The notes beneath the pieces were generated by a model. It worked only from the letters and a program-made list of their open reading frames with translations. It did not search any database and had not been told where the DNA came from. The position numbers were made by a program, and so were the translations under genes. From positions 1 to 64,000 of the forward strand of contig NZ_PPTT01000021.1 in the NCBI RefSeq assembly GCF_003339815.1: 64,000 nt of DNA, given 5' to 3'. Shown piece after piece: positions 35,148-44,231 of the stretch. The DNA comes from Eggerthella sinensis. GTDB lineage: Bacteria; Actinomycetota; Coriobacteriia; Coriobacteriales; Eggerthellaceae. Position 1 is the stretch's first letter; every line of letters begins with the position of its first letter.

Positions 35148-35764
35148 GTAAAATTCAACGTATAGTTAGACGAGTGCTATTTCCTGTTCGCAAAATAGAA
35201 TGGCGCCTGCAGAACAGAAAAAATGCAACATCTATGCAGAATCCTTTCGATATGGGAAAGGTGATTGTCGGTCGCTATTCTTACGGAAAGCTGAACGTTT
35301 CGTTCTTTGGCGCTCCAAACGAGGCTCTTTCAATAGGAGACTTTTGCTCTATCGCAGACGGAGTCAAGTTCATCTGCGGCGGAGATCATCGTATGGATAC
35401 GATCATGACCTTCCCTTTTGAACACCGTGTTTTTGGGCGGGTAGAGGCGATTTGCAAAGGTCCAATTGTTGTTGAGGACGACGTATGGATCGGAACAAAC
35501 GCGGTAATCCTTTCAGGTGTCACTCTCGGACGTGGAAGCGTGGTGGCTGCCGGTGCCGTTGTAGGCAAAGACGTCCCTCCATATGCGATAGTGGGAGGAA
35601 TACCTGCGAAGATCGTCAAGTACCGATTCTCTGAAGATACGATACAGGAACTAATGCGGGTCGATTTCTCGTGCGTCGACGATGACTTCGTCAGAAGCCA
35701 TAGAAATGAGTTCTTGGGAGAGTTGAGTCAGGGAACGATCGAGATCCTAAAGAACCACGCCTAG
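35144..35764 (+). CDS. Hexapeptide-repeat acetyltransferase (CatB/xenobiotic acetyltransferase type)
   Basis: This 206-residue left-handed beta-helix protein contains several hexapeptide repeats (LSIGDFCSIADGVKF, VVEDDVWIGTNAVILSGVTL, GRGSVVAAGAVVGKDVPPYA) and the usual GGIPAKIVKYRF end. The catalytic histidine is probably in GGDHRMDT. It may acetylate a sugar of the polysaccharide. The ATG overlaps the upstream stop by ATGA. Confidence 0.87.
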   Translation: MSKIQRIVRRVLFPVRKIEWRLQNRKNATSMQNPFDMGKVIVGRYSYGKLNVSFFGAPNEALSIGDFCSIADGVKFICGGDHRMDTIMTFPFEHRVFGRVEAICKGPIVVEDDVWIGTNAVILSGVTLGRGSVVAAGAVVGKDVPPYAIVGGIPAKIVKYRFSEDTIQELMRVDFSCVDDDFVRSHRNEFLGELSQGTIEILKNHA

Positions 35765-35768
35765 TTTT

Positions 35769-37190
35769 ATGGCATCAATAAAAGACGATCTTAAAAGCGT
35801 TGTGGGAAACTTTTCCGTGGCGATGATTGCGCAGATCGTTGCTCTCGGCATGAGTTTTCTTCAATCCTTCCTTGTGCCTAAGCTTTTAGATGTCGAGGAG
35901 TTTGCCTATTGGCAGCTGTTTGTCTTTTACGCAAGTTATACGGGCTTTTTCACTCTGGGGATCAACGATGGCATTTATCTTGTGCTTGGTGGGAAGACAA
36001 GGGACGAAATTGACAAGCGAAGCGTCGAGTCCCAGTTTATTGTTGCGCTTGCAATGCAGGTTGTTATCTGCGCAGTTGGCATCGTCTATGCGTTTGGATT
36101 CGTAGAGGAGCAGAGCAGGCAATACGTTCTTATTGCGACGGCAGCCTATCTCCTTCTTTACAATATGAGTGGTTTTTTGGGATATTTCTTTCAAGCGATG
36201 AACGAGACGCGGCTGTTTTCCTTCTCGACTATGATCAGCAAGGGGCTTTATCTCGTCCCCCTAGCATGCATGCTTGCCCTGAAAATTACCGTTTTCGTTC
36301 CGTATGTTGTTTTGTACGTCATGGTTCAAGGCGTCGCGTTCGTTTATTGCGTCTTCATGGCGAGGGATGTTCTGCGCTCCAAACCGTACGGTGCCAAGCG
36401 TTCGATAGAAGAGTCGTTCGCCAGCGCAAAGGTTGGAATCATCTTGATGCTTTCCAACATCGCCAGCATGCTCATTCTCGGCGTGCTTAGGTTTATAGTA
36501 GATGAGCACTGGGGCATCCAAGTGTTCGGCGAGGTTTCGTTCGCGCTTCAGCTGGTTTCCCTTTTCATCGTGTTCGGCTCTCAGCTAGCGATGGTCCTTT
36601 TCCCTGCTCTTAGACGTATCGATTCCTTGAAACTGGCGAGCATCTACACTCTTATCAGGAAGACGCTAACGCTCGGGCTGCCCGCCATCTATCTGTTTTA
36701 CTTCCCGGTTGAGATGGCGTTGAGTTGGTGGCTTCCTCAATATGTAGCAAGTCTCCATTATCTTGCCATCCTCCTTCCCGTATGCTTGTTTGATTGCAAG
36801 ATGAACCTTGTTGGAACCACTTTCTTCAAGGTGTTACGTCAAGAAAGGCTGCTATTGCTCGTCAACGTCTTGAGCGTTGTCGCATCGGGCGTTTTTGTGG
36901 GCGTATCGGTCTATGTCTTCGACAGTCTGCTTGCGGCAATGGCTTGTACGGTTTTGGTAGTCTGCTTTCGCAGCACGATAAGCGAAATTGCGCTTAGTAA
37001 GTATTTTCAATCCTTTCATCTGAGAAGCTTGGTGGCCGAAATCGTTTTGTCTGTTGCGTATCTCGTCCTAATCATTAATGTCGCCAATGTCCTGGCAGCC
37101 GTTCTTTATTCCATCCTGTATTGCGGCTATATTCTTATCAACCGGAAAGACGTGGTATCGCTCATCACCGCAATGCAAAAGAGGAGATAA
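35769..37190 (+). CDS. Polysaccharide flippase (Wzx/MATE-type)
   Basis: This 473-residue protein has about twelve to fourteen predicted membrane helices and resembles the Wzx/RfbX flippases that move undecaprenyl-linked repeat units across the membrane. It begins with GNFSVAMIAQIVALGMSFLQSF, a typical amphipathic first helix. It is the last gene of the cluster, four bases after the acetyltransferase stop codon, with an AT-rich flank following. Confidence 0.83.
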   Translation: MASIKDDLKSVVGNFSVAMIAQIVALGMSFLQSFLVPKLLDVEEFAYWQLFVFYASYTGFFTLGINDGIYLVLGGKTRDEIDKRSVESQFIVALAMQVVICAVGIVYAFGFVEEQSRQYVLIATAAYLLLYNMSGFLGYFFQAMNETRLFSFSTMISKGLYLVPLACMLALKITVFVPYVVLYVMVQGVAFVYCVFMARDVLRSKPYGAKRSIEESFASAKVGIILMLSNIASMLILGVLRFIVDEHWGIQVFGEVSFALQLVSLFIVFGSQLAMVLFPALRRIDSLKLASIYTLIRKTLTLGLPAIYLFYFPVEMALSWWLPQYVASLHYLAILLPVCLFDCKMNLVGTTFFKVLRQERLLLLVNVLSVVASGVFVGVSVYVFDSLLAAMACTVLVVCFRSTISEIALSKYFQSFHLRSLVAEIVLSVAYLVLIINVANVLAAVLYSILYCGYILINRKDVVSLITAMQKRR

Positions 37191-38111
37191 GAAGAGGTCA
37201 ACTTCATTATCTTGCGCAAAAGGAGTCACTTGAACGTTACGATGTTGATCGTGATCGATTTTTTCTTATAAAATGCTGCTGTTAATATGGTAAACGGCCG
37301 TTATTCCGTGTCCTTCTGAGCGGATATCTCGTACGCCTCATTAGCTATGCCGTTGAAGTCAGAGATTTGGCAACACAGAAAACTATTTGTCTGTATCTCT
37401 AATTAATGAGTCGAAATCAAGATTAATCACAACTCTCGCCGAGTGCTACCGGTTTTGATAGAGACGTGGATGTGGATGCAAGCTCGACGATTTTGCTCTT
37501 CGAGTCGGGCTGTATTGCGAGTGCTCGAGCGTCTCGTCGAGTCGGCCGACTCCGGAAGTAGGCACCTTCGTCCTTCCGCCAGTCTTTCCCGTCGATGCCG
37601 AGATGGCTGTATAGCGCAACAGGTCAAACGCACCTCCTGCGCTAGCGGCCCATGGGATCGCGCTACAGCGTCGGCCACCACGCACGGTGCCTTCGCCCCA
37701 GCTTCGACCTCGACGGCCAGCCCAAGTTCGAACGGGTCGCGTAGCCTGCGCGTCTACCTTCTTCAGCCGTCTCGTGCAGGAACGGGCCGGCGGTCCGCCT
37801 GGAAAGCTTAGTGTGAGCGTGGTGGAACGGCAGCTCGGTGCAGTGGCGTAGGATCCGACCAGCTCGTCGTCGAACCGTTTCTAAACTTCGGGACTCACGC
37901 GCTAGCCAGGGTGCAACTCGAGGGCCTTGTCGAGTGAGCGAAAGCGGATGGCGTCCGCGCACTCGAAGCGCCGGGACCGGAGCGTCACCTGGCTTTGCTC
38001 GCGCAAAAGCGTAGTTCTCGCGCACGTCGTGCACCTTCGCGCCACACTATCATTATTGTGGTATTACATGCGTAATACATGTATTTTGCATGTAATGAGA
38101 ATTATCAATAT
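37191..38111. other. Long stretch without an intact gene, possible decayed coding DNA
   Basis: I see no convincing gene. 37191-37440 is AT-rich and starts with a weak hairpin plus T-run (37237-37266). 37440-38040 is high-GC with only short overlapping frames; read on the minus strand, stretches such as VHDVRENYAFARE and ARESRSLETVRRRAGRI look protein-like but lie in different frames with intervening stops, as in a decayed gene. I could not identify the ancestor. 38040-38100 is AT-rich again and holds an inverted repeat (ATTACATGC at 38063-38071, its complement at 38088-38096). Confidence 0.55.
38063..38096 (+). repeat. AT-rich inverted repeat next to the hydrolase gene
   Basis: A perfect 9-bp repeat ATTACATGC at 38063-38071 and GCATGTAAT at 38088-38096 flanks a 16-bp centre holding a second palindrome, ATACATGTAT (38075-38084). 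It lies 15 bp from the 3' end of the hydrolase gene. Possible terminator or binding site. Confidence 0.4.
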
Positions 38112-38795
38112 CTACGTCTCTAACAGAAACCCCTCCACCACCTCGTTGAACTTCTGCGGGTTCTTCCTCGCCGCAAAATGATCCCCCTCTACGAAGGCCA
38201 ACTGGGCGCCTGGGATGCTGCTTGCTATCAACCTGGTGTGCTCCTCCTTGATCATGTCCCTCGTGCCGGCCACCACGAGCGTCGGCACGCTCAGGGCAGG
38301 TAGCTCCTCAGGGGCGATGTTCGGGTCGTTCACCATGAGGCCGAGCGTTTCGGCGTTGCGGCGCGCCTGCTCGCTCCATCGTCCGAAGAACGACGCCATA
38401 CGATAGCCCATGACGATGGGCAGCTGCACCGACGGTTTTACGCCGCCGGCGTCGAGGTTCGCGCCGTTGAGCACGAGCTTGTCCACGCGCTCGGGGTGCG
38501 CAAGCGCGAACACGAGGGCGATGTTGCCGCCGTCCGAGAATCCCAGCAGGCGCGCGCGCTCGATGCCGTGCTCGTCCATGAAGGCGAGCAGGTCGTCGGC
38601 GAACTGGCGGATGGTGAAGGGCGCCTCCCCGCGCGGCGAGCGCCCGTGCCCGCGCGTGTCGAGCGCGATCACGCGGAATCGCGACGCGAACGCGTCTATC
38701 TGATGCTCGAAGTACGTGCCGTCTTCGCCGTTGCCGTGCAGCAGGATGAGCGTCTCGCCCTCGCCGGCTTCTTCATAGTGCAGATCGACGTCCAT
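38112..38795 (-). CDS. Alpha/beta-fold hydrolase
   Basis: This 227-residue soluble protein has the full alpha/beta-hydrolase pattern: oxyanion segment LILLHGNGEDGTYF, nucleophile Ser in LLGFSDGGNIA, an aspartate in VVAGTRDMI and histidine in GDHFAARKN. Substrate cannot be deduced; it resembles the small esterase/haloperoxidase-like group. The ATG at 38795 follows GAGGAGCGG, so I prefer it to the upstream in-frame ATG at 38843. Confidence 0.87.
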   Translation of the reverse strand: MDVDLHYEEAGEGETLILLHGNGEDGTYFEHQIDAFASRFRVIALDTRGHGRSPRGEAPFTIRQFADDLLAFMDEHGIERARLLGFSDGGNIALVFALAHPERVDKLVLNGANLDAGGVKPSVQLPIVMGYRMASFFGRWSEQARRNAETLGLMVNDPNIAPEELPALSVPTLVVAGTRDMIKEEHTRLIASSIPGAQLAFVEGDHFAARKNPQKFNEVVEGFLLET

Positions 38796-38855
38796 CGCCG
38801 CTCCTCGTCTCGTGCCGTATGGGGTGCCGATCCATGATAGCATGCGCCGTTATGC

Positions 38856-38861
38856 TACACT
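38856..38861 (+). promoter_or_regulatory. Predicted -10 element of the permease operon
   Basis: TACACT lies 44 bases before the chosen GTG start (38905); the overlapping TATGCT (38851-38856) is an alternative. No good -35 is visible. Confidence 0.3.
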
Positions 38862-38904
38862 TTCGAGCCGTTACCACCTGAAAACGACGAACGAGGGGGC
38901 ACCG

Positions 38905-40338
38905 GTGCCTACGGCGCAAGACACGGCGGGCGCGGCGGAAGCCGACGGCCTGCGCATCGACGAATCCGAGCGCAAGAGCTGGGCGAGCATCGCCTTCATC
39001 CGCGCGGGCGGCATGTTCAGCGCGCCGACCCTCATGGTGGGCGCGGCGCTGGGCCTGGGGCTTGCGCTCAGCGGAGCGGCCCTCGCCACGCTCGTGGGGT
39101 TCGGCTTCATCGTTGCCTACATGTGCTTCGTGTCCATGCAAGCCTCCGACCTGGGACTTCCCACGGCATCGCTCGCGGCGCCGGCGCTGGGGCGCACGGG
39201 CGCGCGCTACCTCGTGTCGCTCATCGTGGGCGTGGTGACCATCGGCTGGTTCGGCGTGCAGACGGCCGTGTGCGGCGCATCGCTGGCGCTCATGCTGGAA
39301 GGCGTGTTCGGGCTGGCGGTGCCCGTGTGGGCCTGCTCGGTGGCGCTCGGCGCGCTCATGCTGGTCACGGCTTTGGTGGGCTTCGACGGCTTGAAGTGGG
39401 TGAGCTCGGTGGCGGCGCCCTTGCTCGTGCTCATCTGCGTGTACGGCGTGAGCGCTTCGGTGGCGCAGACGGGCAGTCTCGACGCGCTGTTAGGCTACGT
39501 GCCGCTGCCCGCCGACGCCATCGGCCTCATCGCCGGGGTGAATATGGCCGTGGGGCTGTTCGCGTTCGCGGGAGCGACGGCGGGCGACTTCGCGCGGTTC
39601 GCGCGCACGCGCAAGGACGCGGTGCTGTCGTGCGTCGTCGGCGTCATCCCCGCGGCGCTCGTGGCCCTCATGGCAGGTGCGGCGCTTGCCATCGTCACCG
39701 GTCAGGGCGACATCGCCGTCATCATGAACTCCATCGGCCTGCCAGCGGTGGGCCTCCTCGCCCTCGTGCTGTCGGCGTGGACGGTGAACGCGAGCAACGT
39801 GTACTCGGCAGGCCTCGGCTTCGCCGTGATGCTAGGCAAGGACGAGGGCGGCAGCAAGCTGACCACGGCCGTCTCCGGTATCGCGGGCATCGCGCTGGCG
39901 GTGGGCGGCATCCTCGGGCAATTCGAGGCGTTCCTCACGGTGCTCTCGGCCTGCGGCCCGGCGCTCGCGGGCGTCATGGTGGCGGACTACTGGCTCGTGC
40001 GGAAGGGCCGCCCGGCGAACGTGCGCGTGGTCGCGGGCATCTCGGCCGCGGGCGTGGCCGGGCTCGTGTGCGGCATCGCGGTGGCGCTTGTCGCGGGCGG
40101 CACGTTCGCGCTCGTGCCGGGGCTCGAGATGCTCGACGTGCCGTTCTTCGTCGGGCCGGTGAACGGCATCATCGTGGCGATGGTCACGTACGTGGCGGCG
40201 TATCGCCTGACGGGCGGCGAGCGATTCGCCGGCGGCATCGCGTTTGCGCGTCCGACGGAGCCGGGCGCCTCGCCCGACAACCTGGTGTACAATCGTACGG
40301 TCGTCGCGAAAGGAGAGGGCGAATCGTGCGGTTCATAG
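38905..40338 (+). CDS. NCS1-type purine/pyrimidine/allantoin permease (CodB-like)
   Basis: This 477-residue membrane protein has about twelve predicted helices. The start region RKSWASIAFIRAGGMFSAPT matches the first helix of the CodB/cytosine permease group (nucleobase-cation symport-1). It is followed with a 13-bp overlap by DUF917 proteins and a HyuA-like protein, so it may import hydantoin- or pyrimidine-like compounds for them. I use the GTG at 38905, which follows GAGGGGG; there is no ATG with a ribosome site. Confidence 0.85.
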   Translation: MPTAQDTAGAAEADGLRIDESERKSWASIAFIRAGGMFSAPTLMVGAALGLGLALSGAALATLVGFGFIVAYMCFVSMQASDLGLPTASLAAPALGRTGARYLVSLIVGVVTIGWFGVQTAVCGASLALMLEGVFGLAVPVWACSVALGALMLVTALVGFDGLKWVSSVAAPLLVLICVYGVSASVAQTGSLDALLGYVPLPADAIGLIAGVNMAVGLFAFAGATAGDFARFARTRKDAVLSCVVGVIPAALVALMAGAALAIVTGQGDIAVIMNSIGLPAVGLLALVLSAWTVNASNVYSAGLGFAVMLGKDEGGSKLTTAVSGIAGIALAVGGILGQFEAFLTVLSACGPALAGVMVADYWLVRKGRPANVRVVAGISAAGVAGLVCGIAVALVAGGTFALVPGLEMLDVPFFVGPVNGIIVAMVTYVAAYRLTGGERFAGGIAFARPTEPGASPDNLVYNRTVVAKGEGESCGS

Positions 40339-41438
40339 ACGTTGACGATGTCGAGGACATCGCGCTGGGTTCGTCGCTCCTCGGCGCGGGCGGCGGGGGA
40401 GACCCCTACATGGGCCGCTTGGAAACCATCACCGCGCTCCGGGCGTGCGGCCCCGTGCAGCTGCTCGACGCGGACGAGGTTCCCGACGACTGGACCGTCG
40501 CTTCGATCGGCAGCGTGGGCGCGCCGACGGTGGTGCTCGAAAAGGGCGTGAACGGGCAGGAGTACGCCCGCGCGCTCGACATGCTGCAACGGCGGCTTGG
40601 CAGGAAGATCGACGCGTTCGTGCTGGCGGAAGCGGGAGGCCTCAACTCGCTCGTGCCCATCGCCGCTGCGGCGCGCGTGGGCATCCCGGTGGTGAACGTC
40701 GACGGCATGGGCCGCGCGTTTCCCGGGCTGCAGCAGGACACCTACTGCATGGCCGGCATCCCCACCACGCCCATGGCGTTCGTGGACGAGAAGGGCAACC
40801 GCACGCTCGTCGAAACCATCGACAACGACTGGACCGAAGCGCTCGGCCGGGCGGTGACCACGGCATGCGGCGGCGCGCTCATCAACGTGGGCGCGTCCAT
40901 GACGGGCGCGCAGATGAAGGCGTGCGCCGTGCGCGACACGGTGGACCTGGCGCAACGCCTCGGCCGCGTCATCCGCACGGCGAAGGATGCGCAAGGCTGC
41001 ACGCCGCGTGCGTTCTTCCTGCGCGAATCGGGCGCGCTGCCCTTCCTTCAGGGTAAGATTTCCGATGTGCTGCGCGACACGCGCGACGGGTTCAACGTCG
41101 GACGCGCCGTGCTCGAAGGCGTCGGGGAGGACCGGGGCCGCACGGGCTCGGTGGTGTTCCAAAACGAGAACCTGTACGCCGAAGTGGACGGGCGCGTGGT
41201 GATGAGCGTGCCCGACCTCGTGTGCCTCGTGGATGCGGAAACATTCGTGCCCGTGACCACCGAGGCGCTCAAATACGGCAAGCGCGTGCTGCTGGTGGGA
41301 CTGCCCTGCGACGCCGCCTGGCGGACGGACGCGGGCGTGGCACTGGGCGGACCTGCGTTTTTCCGCTTCGACATACCGTACGTGCCCATCGAGGAAAGAT
41401 ACGAGACGTTCAAAGGAGAGCATACGTGCGCACTATAG
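40326..41438 (+). CDS. DUF917-family protein (first copy)
   Basis: This 370-residue protein belongs to DUF917, known from S-methyl-thiohydantoin desulfurase-type and hydantoinase-associated proteins. It carries the N-terminal IALGSSLLGAGGGGDPYMG signature, an ADEVPDDW strand, and later VNVDGMGRAFPGLQ. The biochemical role is not established for this subtype. The GTG start at 40326 overlaps the permease by 13 bp and is followed by another DUF917 gene with the same 13-bp overlap. It pairs with a HyuA-type protein downstream. Confidence 0.85.
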   Translation: MRFIDVDDVEDIALGSSLLGAGGGGDPYMGRLETITALRACGPVQLLDADEVPDDWTVASIGSVGAPTVVLEKGVNGQEYARALDMLQRRLGRKIDAFVLAEAGGLNSLVPIAAAARVGIPVVNVDGMGRAFPGLQQDTYCMAGIPTTPMAFVDEKGNRTLVETIDNDWTEALGRAVTTACGGALINVGASMTGAQMKACAVRDTVDLAQRLGRVIRTAKDAQGCTPRAFFLRESGALPFLQGKISDVLRDTRDGFNVGRAVLEGVGEDRGRTGSVVFQNENLYAEVDGRVVMSVPDLVCLVDAETFVPVTTEALKYGKRVLLVGLPCDAAWRTDAGVALGGPAFFRFDIPYVPIEERYETFKGEHTCAL

Positions 41439-42529
41439 GCATTCAGGAAATCGAGGACATCGCGCTGGGCGCGGCGCTCCTCGGCGCGGGCGGGGGCGGC
41501 GACCCCTACATCGGCAAGCTCACGGCCATCGGCGCGGTGAAGGAATGCGGCGAAGTTGAGCTCATCAGCGCCGACGAGGTTCCCGACGGCGCGTTCATCA
41601 TGCCGGCCGCGTCCATGGGCGCGCCCACCATCCTCGCCGAGAAGGGCGTGGGCGCCAACGAGTTCGCCAAGCTGTTCGACATGGTGTCGCGCTACTACGG
41701 CAAGCCCGTGTACGCCACCATGCCCATGGAGGCCGGCGGCGTGAACTCCATGCTGCCCATCGCGGCGGCCGCGCGCCTCGGCATCCCCATGGTGGACGCC
41801 GACGGCATGGGCCGCGCGTTCCCCGAGCTGCAGATGGTCACGTTCACCATCGGCGGCGCGTCGGCCACGCCCATGGCGTTCATCGACGAGAAGGGCAACT
41901 CGGGCATCCTCGACACCATCACGAACAAGTGGACCGAGGACATCGCCCGCGCGGCCACCATGACCATGGGCGGCACCATCACCATCGCGCTGTTCTGCAT
42001 GGACGCCGACACGCTGAAGAAGTACGGCGTGCACGGCATCGTGACGCGCTCGGAGGAGCTGGGGCGCGCCATCCGCACGGCGAAGGAGGGCGCAGCGGCG
42101 GCCGGCCTCACGCCCGAGGAGTACTTCCTGCAGTTCACGGGCGGCCACAAGCTGTTCAAGGGCAAGATCGCCGACGTGCTGCGCGAGACGCGCGGGGCGT
42201 TCAACTTCGGCAAGGTGGTGCTCGAGGGCATCGGCGAGGACCGCGGTTCGAGCGCGTTCGTCGAGTTTCAGAACGAGAACCTGGCCTGCACGGTGGACGG
42301 CGAGATCGTGGCCACCGCGCCCGACCTCATCTGCCTCGTGGACACCGAGACGTTCACGCCCGTTCCCACCGACGCGCTCAAGTACGGCAAGCGCGTGCTG
42401 GCGGTGGGCCTCGAGTGCTTCGACATGTGGCGCACGCCGGCGGGCATCGAGCTCGTGGGGCCGCGCTACTTCGGCATCGATACCGACTACATCCCCGTGG
42501 AAGAGCGCTCGGCGCGGAAGGGAGCGTAA
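41426..42529 (+). CDS. DUF917-family protein (second copy)
   Basis: This 367-residue protein is a paralogue of the gene just upstream, sharing ALLGAGGGGDPYIGKLTAIG, DGMGRAFPELQ and ALKYGKRVL. The two copies differ in about half of their residues, so the duplication is old or they form a heteromer. It starts at the GTG at 41426 following AAAGGAG, overlapping the first copy by 13 bp. The HyuA-type gene begins immediately after its stop codon. Confidence 0.86.
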   Translation: MRTIGIQEIEDIALGAALLGAGGGGDPYIGKLTAIGAVKECGEVELISADEVPDGAFIMPAASMGAPTILAEKGVGANEFAKLFDMVSRYYGKPVYATMPMEAGGVNSMLPIAAAARLGIPMVDADGMGRAFPELQMVTFTIGGASATPMAFIDEKGNSGILDTITNKWTEDIARAATMTMGGTITIALFCMDADTLKKYGVHGIVTRSEELGRAIRTAKEGAAAAGLTPEEYFLQFTGGHKLFKGKIADVLRETRGAFNFGKVVLEGIGEDRGSSAFVEFQNENLACTVDGEIVATAPDLICLVDTETFTPVPTDALKYGKRVLAVGLECFDMWRTPAGIELVGPRYFGIDTDYIPVEERSARKGA

Positions 42530-44086
42530 ATGTACAAGCTGGGCATTGACGTGGGCGGGACGAACACGGACGCCGTCTTGATCGACGAGAACCTGGACGT
42601 GGTGGCTGCCGTGAAGAACCCCACGTCGGGCGACATCTACACGGGCATCATGGGCGCGGTGGACGCCGTGCTCGAGCAGAGCGGCGTCGATCGCGCGCTC
42701 ATCGGGCAGGCCATGCTGGGCACCACCCAGTGCACGAACGCCATCGTGGAGCGCAAGGGCCTTGCGCCCATCGCCATCCTGCGCATCGGCGCGCCGGCTA
42801 CGGTGGGCATCCCGCCCATGGTGGACTGGGCCGACGACATCGCGGCGGTGTGCGTGGACTCCACCATCATCGAGGGTGGCTTCGAGTACGACGGCAAGCG
42901 TCTGGCGGTGTTCGACGAGGCCGCGTGCCGCGCCTTCTTCGAGGGCGTGAAGGGCCGTGTGGAAGCCGTGGCCGTGTCGTGCGTGTTCTCCACCGTGCGC
43001 AACGACGACGAGCTGCGCGCCGCCGAGATCGCGCGCGAGGTGCTGGGCGAGGACGTGCACGTGTCCATCTCGAGCGAGATCGGCTCGATGGGCCTCATCG
43101 AGCGCGAGAACGCCACCATTTTGAACGCGGCGCTGTACGATGTGGCGCGGCGCTTCACCGAGGGCTTCGCGGCGAGCTTGGCCGACAAGGGCGTGGTGAA
43201 CGCCGACGTGTACCTGTCGCAGAACGACGGCACGCTCATGACCATGGAGCACGCGCGCCGCTATCCCATCCTCACCATCGCGTGCGGGCCGACGAACTCC
43301 ATCCGCGGCGCGAGCTACCTGTCGCATCGCGACGACGCCATCGTCATCGACGTGGGCGGTACCACTACCGACCTGGGCGTTTTGAGCCACGGCTTCCCGC
43401 GCGAGAGCGGCGTGGCCGTCACCATCGGCGGCGTGCGCACGAACTTCCGCATGCCCGACGTGGTGAGCATCGGCCTGGGCGGCGGTTCCATCGTGCGCGT
43501 GGCCGACGACGGCAGCGTAACCGTGGGGCCCGACTCGGTGGGCTACGAGATTGCGAGCAAGGCGCTCGTGTTCGGCGGCGACACGATGACCGCCACCGAC
43601 ATCGCCGTGCGCCTGGGCATGGCGTCGGTGGGGGACGAGGCGCTTGTGGCTTCCATCCCGCAAGACGTGGCCGAGCGCGCCATGGCGGCCATTCGCCAGC
43701 TGGTGGAGGACGCCGTCGACGTGATGAAGGTGTCGAGCGACGACATCGACGTGGTGCTGGTGGGCGGCGGCGCCATCGTGCTGCCGCACGATTTGGCCGG
43801 CACGGCCGAGGTGGACGCGCCCGAGCATGCGGGCTGCGCGAACGCCATCGGCTCGGCCATCTCGAAGGTGAGCGGCGTGTACGAGGCGCTCGTGGACTAC
43901 GACGTCACGCCGCGCGACGAGGCGCTGGCCATCGCGCGTGCCGCTGCCGTCGACGCCGCCGTGGAGGCGGGCGCCGTGCGCGACACCGTGGAGATCATCG
44001 ACGCGGAAGACGTGCCCCTGGCGTACTACCCGGGCCACACGAATCGCGTGAAGGTGAAAGCCGCCGGGGATTTGGCGGCGATGTAG
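42530..44086 (+). CDS. Hydantoinase/oxoprolinase N-terminal-type protein (HyuA-like)
   Basis: This 518-residue protein has an ASKHA-type fold: the N-terminal LGIDVGGTNTDAVLID phosphate motif, a Thr/Asn-rich TTQCTNAIVERKGL segment, a second phosphate motif VIDVGGTTTDLGVL, and an adenosine motif around VVLVGGGAIVLPHDL. The family includes hydantoinase A and acetone carboxylase subunits, which phosphorylate or open a ring substrate using ATP. With the two DUF917 proteins and permease it forms a likely hydantoin- or thiohydantoin-type utilisation operon. Confidence 0.88.
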   Translation: MYKLGIDVGGTNTDAVLIDENLDVVAAVKNPTSGDIYTGIMGAVDAVLEQSGVDRALIGQAMLGTTQCTNAIVERKGLAPIAILRIGAPATVGIPPMVDWADDIAAVCVDSTIIEGGFEYDGKRLAVFDEAACRAFFEGVKGRVEAVAVSCVFSTVRNDDELRAAEIAREVLGEDVHVSISSEIGSMGLIERENATILNAALYDVARRFTEGFAASLADKGVVNADVYLSQNDGTLMTMEHARRYPILTIACGPTNSIRGASYLSHRDDAIVIDVGGTTTDLGVLSHGFPRESGVAVTIGGVRTNFRMPDVVSIGLGGGSIVRVADDGSVTVGPDSVGYEIASKALVFGGDTMTATDIAVRLGMASVGDEALVASIPQDVAERAMAAIRQLVEDAVDVMKVSSDDIDVVLVGGGAIVLPHDLAGTAEVDAPEHAGCANAIGSAISKVSGVYEALVDYDVTPRDEALAIARAAAVDAAVEAGAVRDTVEIIDAEDVPLAYYPGHTNRVKVKAAGDLAAM

Positions 44087-44117
44087 GGAGAAATCCAGCT
44101 TCGGGTGCCCTGCTTAT

Positions 44118-44160
44118 CGAATGCGGCCGTCGTATCGACGGCCGCATTCGTCGTTTGTTG
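44118..44160 (+). terminator. Rho-independent terminator after the HyuA gene
   Basis: Fifteen bases (CGAATGCGGCCGTCG) pair perfectly around a TAT loop, followed by a T-rich stretch (TCGTTTGTTG). It ends the permease-DUF917-HyuA operon. Confidence 0.8.
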
Positions 44161-44231
44161 AGACGATTCATTGGCATTCCCTTGTGTTATCATACGAATG
44201 GATGATACTTTGAAAGGAAGGCTGGGCGCGC

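Noticed and set aside
37427-37811. Short open frames in the gap after the polysaccharide cluster
   Set aside because: They overlap on both strands, have no ribosome sites and no recognisable domains, as expected from high-GC or decayed DNA.
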